This document shows, one piece after another, positions 48,726 to 60,400 of a stretch of 64,000 nt of DNA. Every line of letters begins with the position of its first letter. The stretch's first letter is position 1. A program made the translations under genes and the position numbers. Below the pieces are notes generated by a model. It saw only the letters and a program-made list of their open reading frames with translations, made no database searches and had not been told where the DNA came from. Origin of the DNA: a virus; the IMG/VR virus record IMGVR_UViG_3300042893_000684, positions 1 to 64,000 of that record; one strand, written 5' to 3'.

Positions 48726-51700
48726 ATGGCAGATAATTTAATCACCACCAATATTACCGCCAACGCAGACTTCACGAGTTTAAGAACTCAGCTTGCTGCG
48801 GTTACTGCCCAACTCGTAAAATTACAAGAAACAACGGCGGGAACTAACGCCAAACTAGCAAATCAAATTGCTGTAATGAATAAGTCCTTCGCAGAAACTA
48901 TGCGATCAACGGGACAGTTTTCATCACACTTTGTATCGCTTACATCAGACGTAGAAAAATTTGGTAGGAACCTAGATAGAGGAAGACTTAAACTAGGGGA
49001 ATACTACAACGCCTGGAGTGGGCATACAAAGAAAACAAGCAGCCTGATTAGAGACCTGGCCAAGCAGCAGGTAATGCTAGAGAATGCAATCATTCAGCCT
49101 ATCGGCAAAAACGCACAAGGCCTAATGCAATACAATGTTATGGTTGCAAAGGGCCTTGATGAAATAAAGAACAAGACGGCAATTGCAAGACAAGAGCTAT
49201 CTATCATGAATAAGGTAATGCTCGATGGATCTAATCAGCTTATCAATTGGGGTAAGAACACCCAGTGGGCTGGCCGTCAGTTAACAGTAGGACTAACAGT
49301 TCCTCTTGCAGCATTTGGAATGGCTGCACAAAAAGCATTTAGAGAAGCAGATCAAGAGCTTGTAAGACTTACAAAGGTTTACGGCGGACTAAGTGCAACA
49401 TCATCTTCAGAGCTAGCAAAAGTAAGAAAAGATGTTTCCGAAACAGCAAGAGAAATTGCTGGAGCATACGGAATTGCATACAAAGAAACTATTGCATTAG
49501 CAGCTGACCTTGCTGCAACAGGACAAGAAGGCGGAAACCTTCTAGAAGCTACAAGACAGACAAGCAGACTTTCAATCCTTGGTGAAGTAGACAGACAAGA
49601 AGCAATGAAGGCAACTCTTGCTATTCAAAATGCATTTAAATCAAGTACAGATGAATTAACTCAATCTATTGACTTTCTTAACGCTGTTGAAAACCAGACA
49701 TCCACTTCTCTACAAGATTTAGTTGAAGCAATCCCTAAAGCAGGCCCTGTTGTAAAGTCTTTAGGTGGAGATGTAAAAGATTTAGCATTGTATTTAACTG
49801 CAATGAAAGAAGGCGGAGTAAACGCATCAGAAGGTGCTAACGCAATTAAGTCAGCAATGGCATCTCTTATCAACCCAACAAAGGTTGCAAAGGAAATGTT
49901 TTTTGGCTTTGGTATAGATATAGATAAGATTGTAACATCTAATGCGGGAAATTTAACTGAAACAATTACAGACCTTCAAGCAGCTTTAGACAGACTAGAT
50001 CCACTAAGCAAGTCAAGAGCAATTGAACAGTTGTTTGGTAAGTTCCAGTATGCAAGAATGTCAGCCCTATTTGAAAACCTAGGTAAAGAAGGATCTCAAA
50101 CTCTTCAGGTAATGGATTTAATGAAAGCAAGCGCTACAGATCTTGCAAATATCTCTGCTCGAGAATTAACTATGATGACAGAGTCCGCTTCAGGACAATT
50201 TAAAAGAGCATGGGCTTCAGTCCAAGCAGACCTTGCTTCAGTAGGAGAACAATTTTTAAGAATTAGCACAAAGGTTTTAAATGTAGTAGATGGGATCATT
50301 AAGTTTTTCCAAGGACTTCCAGGTCCAGTTAAAACATTCCTTAACGCTCTTGGTGGACTAACAGCATTTGCTGGACCACTAATTATGTTAACTGGTGTTA
50401 TGGCCAACTTTATTGGTTATGTTACAAAGGGAATATTCTCTTTAAGACAAATGGCTACAGGAGGACATGGGTTTAAGCTCCTTACTCCAGAAATATTAGC
50501 GGCAGATGCAGCAGCAAAAGGTCTTGCTACATCATTCTATTCAGATACAGAAGCAACAGTTGTATTAACAAATGCAGTAAATACTCTTGCAGCATCATTT
50601 GATAATCTTCAGGTAGCAGCATCTACAGCGCAAGTTGCAGTGCAACCAAGCATCTCAACAGTTGCAGGCGGAGTAATTGCAGCGGGAACTCCAGGCGGAA
50701 CGCCAAGATATGTTGATAAAAATAATCCATTAATTGGAGATTCATACTCAAGAGATATGTCTCACATGATTCCTGCTCAAACACAACAGGCGGGGACAAT
50801 ATTTGGAACAGTTCCAGGAGCAGGACCAGTAAACGTTAGAATTGGTAAAAACCCTCAAGCATATATGAACGCAGATCTTCCAAAGATTCCAGGTGTTACA
50901 TCTGTAAACGGAACATCGACTGGTATAGTTGCTCAAGAGGCAGCAAAGTGGCATGCAATGACAGCGGCAATTGCAATGCAATCAGAAGCAGAACTTAAAG
51001 TATTAAAGGCAGAGGTAAATGCTACAGGAACAATTACATCAAGTCTATCTAATTCTTATCAAGCCTTGCTTCCAGAATTTTCAGAAATTACAAGCATGGC
51101 TGCACAAGAAACTGCTTTAATCGTTAAGCAGCTACAGCAAAGCAAAATAACAGCAGACGAAGCAAGAATAAAAGTAATTCAATTAAATGCAACAGTTGAA
51201 GCAATGCTTGCTGAGACAGCTCAAAAGATTGCAGCTGGACAAGGAAGATCTGTAAACTTAACAACAGTTCCATTAACATCTCAACCTGTAGTAGACCCAG
51301 TAACTGGTAAATCAAATATGAAAGAAATGTTTCATAAGGGTTCTACAAAAACATTAGTAGATAAAATTGCTAGAGCGCTAGGCGGAGTTAGAACTTCAGG
51401 TGCAGGATATAACATTGAAACAACAAAGCCTAAGTTTAATAAAGGCGGAATAGTTCCAGGAACTGGTAACACAGACACCTATCATACAATGGCCGAGCCC
51501 GAATCATTTGTAATTAATAAAGCTGCAACACAAAGAAACATGCCTACAATTAGCAAACTTATTGGTGGCACTCCAACATTTAGAAACACTGGAGGAATGG
51601 TTCCAGTAGTTTTAACTCCTGGAGAAGCAGTAATTCCAGCAAAAATTGCTAAGCGTAATCCAGAACTAATGTTGCAATTAAATGGTGGCCCAGGTAATAC

Positions 51701-54700
51701 AACTGGTATGGGAAGACATCAAGGCGGAGGAGTTCACCCACACCCTCATGCAGGAAAGCCTATGACAGATGCTCAATACAGAAGAGCTCTTAAAATGTAT
51801 TATGAATTTATTAACGATCCAAACTATGAAGCCAATGTTCGTGCAAGATTTATTGCACTAGATGCTTCAGAGTATTTGGGAGTTGCCCCACAGATAGGAA
51901 CTAAAAAAGCTATTGAAATAGCTACTGCTAATTTTGATGCTGCTAAGGACCTTAATGGATCTCCCGAAGACTGGATTAAAACTAGAACAGCACAGCTTGC
52001 TGCTTTTGACGAAAAATATTCTATGGGAGACAAAAGATTAGTAAAAGAAGGAAGAAGCGCAACGGCTTCTGGTTTAACTAGCGATAACTTTTTAAATAGA
52101 AATATGAACAGGGTTTTAAGATCAATGAGCAGAAACCCATTATTTGCAGAAGCTCATGAAGATTTAAAGTCAATACCTAGAGCAACTGGTAAAATACAAG
52201 GCGGCGGAGGAAGATTAGTTGAAACTGCTAGAGGCCACGCATTTAGAAGATCTTTAATAGCACAACTAGGTGGAGTTGGCTCAAGAGGATTTGCAGGATT
52301 TGCTGCTATTATGCCTGCAGCATTTAATACAATTGCTGCACAACTTCAGGGCAAAAATTTTCAACCAGATGTAATTCATTTAAAGAGGGCAAGTGCAATT
52401 GCTGACTTTGAAGAAATGGTAAGAAAATCTGGAGTCCCTGGAAGCGTAGACGATGTAATACAAGCATTACAGTATGATACAAGATTTGTAGCTGCATCAG
52501 ACAAGAAACCACGAGTTGCTCCTCCATCACCAAAACAAAAAACTGCACTCAACATGTTTTTGCAAGCAATCTCTGCAGGAAAAGCTTGGATTCCAATTCG
52601 TGGAAAACTTGCTCTTGCAGGAGCGGTTAAATTAAATAAGGGTGGACAAGTACCAGGAAAGTTTGCACAAAGATTGTTTGGCGGCGGTAAAGCGTTGTTC
52701 TTAGGAATGCCAAGATCTATTAAGCAGGTTGAAGCCCAGAGAGCCGCAAAGGTTGCTATGGAAAAAGCAAGTCAAGCAGTTAAAGACTCTAGATTTAGCA
52801 AGACCCCAGTAACTGATTATGACGCTATGCTAGAGCCAACATCAGGAAGAAGTTTCCCAGTATCTGGAATTGGTGGAGTTTATAGCAAGAACGGGGAAAA
52901 GGTTTTTGTTAAGCCAGTACTAGATGAAAAAGCAGCGCTTGCTGAGATAAGAGCAACTGAAATTGCTCGTGATGTTCACGGACTACAAACACCTAATCAA
53001 AGAGTTGTTGTAATGAGAGACCCAACTGACAGAAGAGGATCTAGAACACTACTAGCTTTAGAGTCTAAGTACAATCCTGCTATAGCAAATCAAGATGGTA
53101 AATTTACAGAAGATCAATACTTTAGACAGTTAGTTGCATCATCATTACGTGGCGACAAAGATTTAGGCAGGGGTAACCTTTCTGGGAACATACTTGCCGA
53201 TGTAGGTCCAGCTGGGGTATTTTCAACAGCCTCTGGACCAAGAGATTATTCTGCAACAATGCCTTCATTTAAACAACAAGCAATGATCAACTTGCTTGGA
53301 GTAAAAGGAAGCAGTACAAAGAAATTCTTTGCTGAAGCAACTTCAGATATTCCAAGAGGTATGACACCTGATCAATACAATGATCGCATGCTGCAAGAAA
53401 TTGAATCTGCTCTCCCAAAGCTAAAACAAACAATAGGTAGATTTGATTTAAACACAGAAGAAAAAGTTATTTACAATGCAATGATCACAAGACTATCTGA
53501 TGCAAGAAGACAAACTTACAGAGATTTGCATGGAGTTCATTCATCAGTAACAATGTCTCCAGAAAAAACAATGACTCCAGCAGCAATTGCCAAAATGCTT
53601 GCAGCAGATGAATTGAAGCGCAGACAAAAGGGTCACTCTGTAAGCCTATCTGATAATGCATTTAAGACACCAGAAAATGGATTCAATATTGGCGGATTAA
53701 TTGGAAACGTTCTTAAGGGTAAAGCAATGCATAGAATTGGTGCAGGATTTGGCCCAACTGGAGCACCTAAGCCAAGTATGTATGAGTCAGCTCCATGGGG
53801 CGTGAACTCTCTATCTATTGAAATGGCCGACAAGCTATTTGCAAACACAGGTTTAAGAAAGCATACTCAAAAATTATTCTATGACAAGTTTGCGGCAGCA
53901 CTAGCAAAAGAAAAACCTTACGGATATGTAAAGATGCCAGATGGTAAATTAAAGAACGGACTCGAGCCAGACGTGCTAGACTCTGTAATAAGATCAGCCG
54001 CTTCAGATCTTGTTGGAGACAGAAACATAATTAAACAACTTTCTCCAATTGATAAAGATATTTTGCGAAACAAATATTTAAATTGGGATTCTAAAAAAGA
54101 TACTCCGCTTACAGAATCTTTAAAGAAAATTATATTTGGTTTAGAAAAAAGAGAAATGGGCGGACCAGTTAACGCAGGTCAACCATACGTTGTGGGAGAA
54201 AAAGGACCAGAGCTATTTGTACCTAGAAATTCAGGAGGCATTGTTCCAAACGGATACATGAAGGGCGGAAACATTGCAATGCTTGGAGCCTCACTAGCAC
54301 CAATGCTAATTGCGAGCAAGATTACTAATCCTTTACTTCAAACAATAATGCAGACGCTTTCATTTATCATACCTCAAATGATGATGACGGCAATGATGCA
54401 GACAAAAGCTGAAGGCGCACAAGGAAGAGTCGGTGGACTTATGTCTAAGATTCCAGCTTCTGCAAAAACTCCTATATTCTCTACAGCAAGAGGGACAAAA
54501 GTTGCTGGTGAAATGTTGGAAGATGGAACATACGCCAAGGGCGGAAGAATGCTCAATAGATACGGCGCAGCTCTTCAGAATTCTGCCAAGAGCGGGAGCG
54601 CAGTAACAAGAACCCTGGGAAGAATTGGAATGGGTCTTACAAGATTAAATGTAGGACTTGCTGTAGCAACAGGAGCTTTTATTCTTATCAATAAAAGAAT

Positions 54701-57032
54701 AAGGGATCACAACGAACATTTAAGAGTTGGGGTAACACAATACGGACTAACAGAAGAAGCTGCCAAAAAGGCGGGACTTAAGTTTACTGATTACAACTCA
54801 AAGCTTGCAGATACTGTTAAAAACATAGAAGCAATACGAGAAAGAAATCAGTTCCTTTATGAAAGCATGCAAGATGCTGGACTTCCTATATCCATGACAA
54901 TTGAAGAGTATAAGAAGCTTAAGAAGGAAGTTAAGGAAGTATATACTGATCAAATTAAATTAATTAATCAGTCTAAAGAAAGTGAACTTCCACAAGTAGC
55001 AATAGACATTAAGACTGCTCTAATGGCTGCTGGGTTATCAGCAGATGAAGCAAGCAAGAAGATATTTACAATGTTTAAGCTTTCTGAAAAGGGAGAAAAG
55101 GCTGGTGCATTTACTGTAGGTAATCGTGCATTTAGAAATATTAAAACAGGACAAGATGCAGCCGAGGCTGCAATAAACACTTATACTACTGCCTCAGATG
55201 GTAAAGAGAAAGCACAGGCAGTAAATACAGGTCTAACTGCTATCGATGCAGGAATCATTGATATGATTGAGCAAAGTAAAAAAGCTGCTAGAGAAGACAA
55301 GAGTGGAAATACAAAAGTATTAACTCAGTATCAAGCCCAAGAAGCAATGCTTCAAAAACTAAATAAGCTAGAATCTTCTAAAGCTGTTCTTACTGCAAAA
55401 ACTAGAGCGGAAATGATTAAGCAGAATCCAGAACTTAAAAAGATTATTAATCCTATGGATACAATAGTTAGCTTATTTGAAAAGATGAATCTTGCAGCAA
55501 AGGGATTTACTGGAGATCTTTCAAAGTTAGGCGCTGAGGCTGTATCTACACTATCAAAAGTTGCAGATTCCATATCAGAAGCAACCGTTGCTGCGAACAA
55601 AGAGGGTCTATTAAAACAACAGTACATAGATTTAAAGAAGCTAACAGATCAACAAAAGGCATTAATGCAAGCGGCCAAAGGACAAACTGCTCAGCAACAA
55701 ATAAACACTAGAGAGCAGCTAAAGGGTTTGCAAAAGCAAATAGATGCTAATAATAAACTTGCAGAGTCAAGACTAAAAGCATTAGATGCAGCAAAGCAAG
55801 AGGGCGATATTGCAAGACAAATTGCAAAAGCACAAGCAGCATACGAAGCAGCTTTAGCAACAGGCAATACTGCTGCAGCACAACAAGCAAGCTTAGATAT
55901 TCAAGGTCTGCAATCAGATCAGCAATACAACTCTCAAAAGAAAGCAATTGAAGATGCTCTTAAGCTAGCCAATGCTCCTCTTGAGGCTAAGATAAAATTA
56001 ATTAATGACGGACAACAAAAGATGTCAGACAATGCATCAATTGCTGCAGAAAAATTGGGCTCATTAAATGCAAGGATTGATAAGCAAAAACAAAAGATTG
56101 ATGATGTTAATCAAGCAATGGTCACCTTAGCACTAAATGCAGCTGCTGCAGGAAAAAGTATAGAGGATTATATTAAGTTTGGAACTGATGAAGACCCAAA
56201 TGCTGGTAGAGAGGCTGCTGCAGGCCTTGTTGGAGCAGTAAGAACAGCAAAGCCTGGAACAGTTCCTGAATTTAAACAACCAACTCATCCAAAGGGTGTT
56301 AAAACTCCAATTGATGTAGGTACCCAAGCCCTGGGAATAATGGGCGGGGTAGAAGGAGCTATTACAAAAGGATTAGCCTCAAAGGGTATTCAAATGGGCA
56401 GCGGAGATATTATTATTAATGGAAAGAAGATGGATGTTGGCCAATCAAATGCTACTGCTAAGATTAGTTCTGTTCCTACAACTTTAGGCGTAACCGCTGG
56501 AGCCTATGCAGGATCTACAATTATTCATCCATCTACACTTATGGCAGCAGGAGCATCTCAAATATCTGATGGCAAACGAGGCTCTACTTGGGTTGGTGTT
56601 GAGTTTGTAGATAAAAATGGTAAAAAGTGGAAGGTAACTTCTGATGCAGGGAGAGCTGGTCTTAACGTTCAAGCAGTAAAAGCTGGTTACGGAACAATGA
56701 AGCTTAATCCAAATGTTCCTACTATTGTCGGAGACCGTGGACCAGAAATGGCATTTGGCGGAATGGTTATTCCTAATATGGCTAAGGTACCATATGCTTC
56801 ACCTAGATACGATATTAAGCAAGCAGCAAAAATGTTTGAACCAATGCGTGATTCAGGGGTAGGACAAGGTGTAATTAATTATACACAACATATTCATGCC
56901 TCTCCAGGAATGAATGAGGATCAATTAATAAGTAAAGCAAAGGTTGCAGCATATGAATTCTTGCAGGCCAATATAAAAACTAATGCTAAAATGAAGGGCA
57001 ACCCAATGAATGTAGGTATTAAAAACACATGA
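48726..57032 (+). CDS. Tape measure protein, 2768 aa
   Basis: Follows the chaperones, as is usual. Residues about 1-520 are helical and match the TP901-type core (NTQWAGRQLTVGLTVPL near 178, ALAADLAATGQEGGNLLE near 258). Hydrophobic segments lie near 537-565, 1849-1885 and 1974-1990. The 'PYVVGEKGPELFVP' type motif occurs near 1820, with relatives near 910-985 and 2665. A region near 1376-1610 resembles a kinase fold (VFVKP, then GDKDLGRGNLSGN). A Gln/Ala-rich coiled coil covers about 2290-2470. At 1.5 A per helical residue the length would predict a tail of about 0.4 micrometre. It sets tail length and enters the cell envelope. Confidence 0.85.
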   Translation: MADNLITTNITANADFTSLRTQLAAVTAQLVKLQETTAGTNAKLANQIAVMNKSFAETMRSTGQFSSHFVSLTSDVEKFGRNLDRGRLKLGEYYNAWSGHTKKTSSLIRDLAKQQVMLENAIIQPIGKNAQGLMQYNVMVAKGLDEIKNKTAIARQELSIMNKVMLDGSNQLINWGKNTQWAGRQLTVGLTVPLAAFGMAAQKAFREADQELVRLTKVYGGLSATSSSELAKVRKDVSETAREIAGAYGIAYKETIALAADLAATGQEGGNLLEATRQTSRLSILGEVDRQEAMKATLAIQNAFKSSTDELTQSIDFLNAVENQTSTSLQDLVEAIPKAGPVVKSLGGDVKDLALYLTAMKEGGVNASEGANAIKSAMASLINPTKVAKEMFFGFGIDIDKIVTSNAGNLTETITDLQAALDRLDPLSKSRAIEQLFGKFQYARMSALFENLGKEGSQTLQVMDLMKASATDLANISARELTMMTESASGQFKRAWASVQADLASVGEQFLRISTKVLNVVDGIIKFFQGLPGPVKTFLNALGGLTAFAGPLIMLTGVMANFIGYVTKGIFSLRQMATGGHGFKLLTPEILAADAAAKGLATSFYSDTEATVVLTNAVNTLAASFDNLQVAASTAQVAVQPSISTVAGGVIAAGTPGGTPRYVDKNNPLIGDSYSRDMSHMIPAQTQQAGTIFGTVPGAGPVNVRIGKNPQAYMNADLPKIPGVTSVNGTSTGIVAQEAAKWHAMTAAIAMQSEAELKVLKAEVNATGTITSSLSNSYQALLPEFSEITSMAAQETALIVKQLQQSKITADEARIKVIQLNATVEAMLAETAQKIAAGQGRSVNLTTVPLTSQPVVDPVTGKSNMKEMFHKGSTKTLVDKIARALGGVRTSGAGYNIETTKPKFNKGGIVPGTGNTDTYHTMAEPESFVINKAATQRNMPTISKLIGGTPTFRNTGGMVPVVLTPGEAVIPAKIAKRNPELMLQLNGGPGNTTGMGRHQGGGVHPHPHAGKPMTDAQYRRALKMYYEFINDPNYEANVRARFIALDASEYLGVAPQIGTKKAIEIATANFDAAKDLNGSPEDWIKTRTAQLAAFDEKYSMGDKRLVKEGRSATASGLTSDNFLNRNMNRVLRSMSRNPLFAEAHEDLKSIPRATGKIQGGGGRLVETARGHAFRRSLIAQLGGVGSRGFAGFAAIMPAAFNTIAAQLQGKNFQPDVIHLKRASAIADFEEMVRKSGVPGSVDDVIQALQYDTRFVAASDKKPRVAPPSPKQKTALNMFLQAISAGKAWIPIRGKLALAGAVKLNKGGQVPGKFAQRLFGGGKALFLGMPRSIKQVEAQRAAKVAMEKASQAVKDSRFSKTPVTDYDAMLEPTSGRSFPVSGIGGVYSKNGEKVFVKPVLDEKAALAEIRATEIARDVHGLQTPNQRVVVMRDPTDRRGSRTLLALESKYNPAIANQDGKFTEDQYFRQLVASSLRGDKDLGRGNLSGNILADVGPAGVFSTASGPRDYSATMPSFKQQAMINLLGVKGSSTKKFFAEATSDIPRGMTPDQYNDRMLQEIESALPKLKQTIGRFDLNTEEKVIYNAMITRLSDARRQTYRDLHGVHSSVTMSPEKTMTPAAIAKMLAADELKRRQKGHSVSLSDNAFKTPENGFNIGGLIGNVLKGKAMHRIGAGFGPTGAPKPSMYESAPWGVNSLSIEMADKLFANTGLRKHTQKLFYDKFAAALAKEKPYGYVKMPDGKLKNGLEPDVLDSVIRSAASDLVGDRNIIKQLSPIDKDILRNKYLNWDSKKDTPLTESLKKIIFGLEKREMGGPVNAGQPYVVGEKGPELFVPRNSGGIVPNGYMKGGNIAMLGASLAPMLIASKITNPLLQTIMQTLSFIIPQMMMTAMMQTKAEGAQGRVGGLMSKIPASAKTPIFSTARGTKVAGEMLEDGTYAKGGRMLNRYGAALQNSAKSGSAVTRTLGRIGMGLTRLNVGLAVATGAFILINKRIRDHNEHLRVGVTQYGLTEEAAKKAGLKFTDYNSKLADTVKNIEAIRERNQFLYESMQDAGLPISMTIEEYKKLKKEVKEVYTDQIKLINQSKESELPQVAIDIKTALMAAGLSADEASKKIFTMFKLSEKGEKAGAFTVGNRAFRNIKTGQDAAEAAINTYTTASDGKEKAQAVNTGLTAIDAGIIDMIEQSKKAAREDKSGNTKVLTQYQAQEAMLQKLNKLESSKAVLTAKTRAEMIKQNPELKKIINPMDTIVSLFEKMNLAAKGFTGDLSKLGAEAVSTLSKVADSISEATVAANKEGLLKQQYIDLKKLTDQQKALMQAAKGQTAQQQINTREQLKGLQKQIDANNKLAESRLKALDAAKQEGDIARQIAKAQAAYEAALATGNTAAAQQASLDIQGLQSDQQYNSQKKAIEDALKLANAPLEAKIKLINDGQQKMSDNASIAAEKLGSLNARIDKQKQKIDDVNQAMVTLALNAAAAGKSIEDYIKFGTDEDPNAGREAAAGLVGAVRTAKPGTVPEFKQPTHPKGVKTPIDVGTQALGIMGGVEGAITKGLASKGIQMGSGDIIINGKKMDVGQSNATAKISSVPTTLGVTAGAYAGSTIIHPSTLMAAGASQISDGKRGSTWVGVEFVDKNGKKWKVTSDAGRAGLNVQAVKAGYGTMKLNPNVPTIVGDRGPEMAFGGMVIPNMAKVPYASPRYDIKQAAKMFEPMRDSGVGQGVINYTQHIHASPGMNEDQLISKAKVAAYEFLQANIKTNAKMKGNPMNVGIKNT

Positions 57033-57496
57033 GCTATCCAATGACACTCCCAGTAGGTTCCCTATTATATTTTGATACAGGAACTGACCTTGTAAACCCA
57101 ACATGGACAAAGGTCTCTGAGCACAACAGATCTAGCGCCTCTCTAGAAATAGATAGAATAGAAAAGACTCAAAGAATGTCTAACGGATCCCTTAGAAAAA
57201 TTTGGATTGCAGATAAGAAACAATTTAGCGCAAGCTGGGGAATGCTGCCAACTGATAATACAATGACAGTAGACGGAGGCATGGGCGCCTCAGAAATTAA
57301 ATCTTTTTATTTAAATAAAGGCAAGGGTGCCTTCAAGGTAAAGATATCATACAACGGAGTAGCGGCTAGAGATGAAATTATTTTAATGTCATTTACCTCA
57401 TGTAATTTTACAGTTATGAAAAGAAACGTTAAGTCTTCTTCAGCTTCCGTCCCACAAGAATTTTGGGACGTCTCTCTCTCCTTAGAAGAGGTATAA
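57029..57496 (+). CDS. Distal tail-like protein, 155 aa
   Basis: A beta-rich protein (GSLLYFDTGTDLVNPTWTKV, SSASLEIDRIEKTQRMS, KIWIADKKQFSASWGML) in the place of the distal tail (Dit) or a tube-like cap protein after the tape measure. The starts and stops overlap on both sides (ATGA and TAATG). The internal pattern also resembles a short tail-tube homologue. Role assigned by position. Confidence 0.65.
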   Translation: MSYPMTLPVGSLLYFDTGTDLVNPTWTKVSEHNRSSASLEIDRIEKTQRMSNGSLRKIWIADKKQFSASWGMLPTDNTMTVDGGMGASEIKSFYLNKGKGAFKVKISYNGVAARDEIILMSFTSCNFTVMKRNVKSSSASVPQEFWDVSLSLEEV

Positions 57497-60400
57497 TGAT
57501 ACAGGTATCAGCAAATACAACGAATGCCTTAAGCAAGGCCGTAAACGTATCTGTAACTAACGGATGTCGTGTTGAGTATAATATGAACGACCTAATATCA
57601 GGAGTGGCTGTAACAGCCCCTGAAGGCGTTATAACAGCAACCCTGACTGCTCCACAGAATCAAGGCGGATATCAATATAAGCCTTTTGAAAAGCTATTTC
57701 CAATAAAAAGCATTATTGATCCAAGACGCCCAAAGGTAGCTGGGATTCAATATATGATTGCAGCAGACCCAAGCCTTAGCACAACACTTGCTGCTAGTGG
57801 GTCAGCAGATGGTAAAACATATGCGGCGGCAAAGGAATTAAATAAAAGACTATATTTTTCTGGAATAAAAACTGCTTATAAATATTGGGTAACCCCAAAG
57901 GCAGCAAGCGGAAGTACCTCTTTAACAAATTGTATATTAACTGTTTCATACCCAGCAGTAAAAACTGCTGCAGCAAATAAAATTGTTCTTAAGTTTGAAA
58001 CATCTCACTCCAAACCTACATCCTGGAACGTAAAACTTTTAAGTCTATCTGGAGTAGAGTCTACAATATATACAGGAACAACTTGCCCAGATAACGGAAT
58101 AGTAAACTTATACTACAACGGATCGGCTTGGGTAGACGTAGAACCTGCAACCGTTTCTACAGGGGTAGACCTAAGCGGGTTGAAGTTACAAGTTAATAGT
58201 ATAAGTACTGCAGGCGGGTACCTAGGAATAATTGAAATATCAGCAAGACTAGTAAAGGATGTAACAGACATTCTTCAATCATTTGATATATCTCAGAACT
58301 CATCAGACTCAATCAATGGCTTAGTCCCAGTTGGAGATGTAACAGCAAACTATTTAAGACTTAGTTTAAATGCATACGATAAGTCCTATGACAATTATGA
58401 TAAGACTAAAGCTTTTAATAAAAACAAATTAAGCCTTTATGAAAACATTACAATTAGACCACACGTTATAGTTGAATCAGAAAAAATTAATCTAGGTGTT
58501 TTTTACCTTGACTCATATGAGGTAGATGAATTTGGAGAAGTTTCTATTAATGCATTAGATGGGGCAAGAGAACTTCAGTATATTAAGCCACCAGATATTG
58601 TAACAAAGGACATGTCCACAGTTGCTATAATCAGAAGACTGTTAGATTCAGTTGGATTTTCCAATTATAAATTTAATCTAGTAGATACCGATACCTCTAT
58701 TGTTGCTCCCTACTACTGGTACACCGATCCTCAAAAGACAGTTTGGCAGCACATACAAGATTTATGTAAGGACACTCAGATGATTGCTGTTTTTGACAAC
58801 AACGATGTTCTGCAATTTTATCCAAGAGGATATATATTTAATACAGCAAAAAACCCAGACGCTTCTTTTAGATATAGCAATACAGCAGATGGAAAGCTAG
58901 CAAACATATCAGGAATATCAATTGAAAATGTTCCATCAGTAAAAGCTATTAAAGTTATGTATAGCCCACAGCTTACATCTAATTATGATGGAGATGCCGA
59001 CAACCTTTATACTTCCCCAGTAGTCACACTTGGATCAGCAGCACTAATGGCTGATTTGCCAAAGGTTGCTACAGCAGAAACAGATGCACCAAAGGGAGTA
59101 ATTAAATTAAGGCCAGTAGAAATTTCAGGAGCCGCACAGCAATTTTATTCCTACACAGGGTATTTAGTTTTAGGAAAAGAAATTATTGAGTATGACGCTA
59201 TTAAGTTTGTTTATGAGCCAGTTTCAGGAAGCCCAGCCGTTGCGTATAAGTGGATAAAGAATGAATCAGACATACAGTCTAACTTAGGTCTTGCTAAGCC
59301 TAACACCTTTAGGCCAACAGGCGAGTATAGAATTAAAGAAAGAAATGTTTTTAATGCAGTAACTGCCGATGCTGATTTAACACATAGCGCAGATATTGAT
59401 TCCCTAAGAATGGAATGGACGGGACAAAAATGGAACTCAGAGACTGGAAACTTTACTCCTGACAATACTGAATCAGCATTTACTTTAAAAGAAGTTGCTA
59501 TTAAAGATGAGAACGGTAAAGACTTAGCAAATCCAAATAATTTATTTAGTGCCATACCTAGGTCAATGATGACAATTTTTGCCCCGCTGGGAACATTAAA
59601 AGATAGTACACAAGATCCAACCATAAAAGAGCCTGTTCCAAACAAGATATATACTCTTGTAACAACAGATACGGCTAAATATCTTAAGGGGGAAAACTTT
59701 TCGATTGGAACAAATATGTATTTCCCATTGTTAAAGAATTCAAAAGGCGAAGCCACGGGAGAGCAAAGAACAATTTCGGGTATAGCATTTTCATTAAACT
59801 CAACTAACAAAAGTGGTTATTTTTTATCAGTAGCAACAACCCAAAACACAAGTGCAGATAAAGGATTTAGAGAACTTTCATTTTACAAAATTGTAGACGG
59901 AAAACTTATTAAGATGACTGACTCACAAAAAGAAGAAGACGGTAGTATCTTGACAGGAATAAGTGGAGGAAGACTATATAGAATAGATATCCGTGCAAAT
60001 TATTCTGTACCTACAGGAGGATCCGCTAAAGTTTTAACTTTAAGAATATCTATTAATAACAAAGAGTTTATTGTGGTAGACCAGTCTCCAATAACAATTA
60101 CAGAAAAAATTGGAATTGCTTCCCTTCAAGGGGTATCAGCATTTGACTATGTTTATGCTTCTGCTATAGATGAATCAGACTTTACTGCTGATAAAAAATA
60201 TAATCCTTACAAAGGATTTATGGGCGGAGAGTCTACAATTATTAAAACATTCGGAGAGTTTATTTTTAATCAAAAGGGACAAACCGAAAGCACCTCGTGG
60301 GTCAGAGAGTTTGGTCCAGTTGCAAGAGAACTTAAAAAGATTACAGCTAGGTATACTACTCCAGGCTTTCCGCTTTACCCAAGCCTAGTAAATAATCCAG

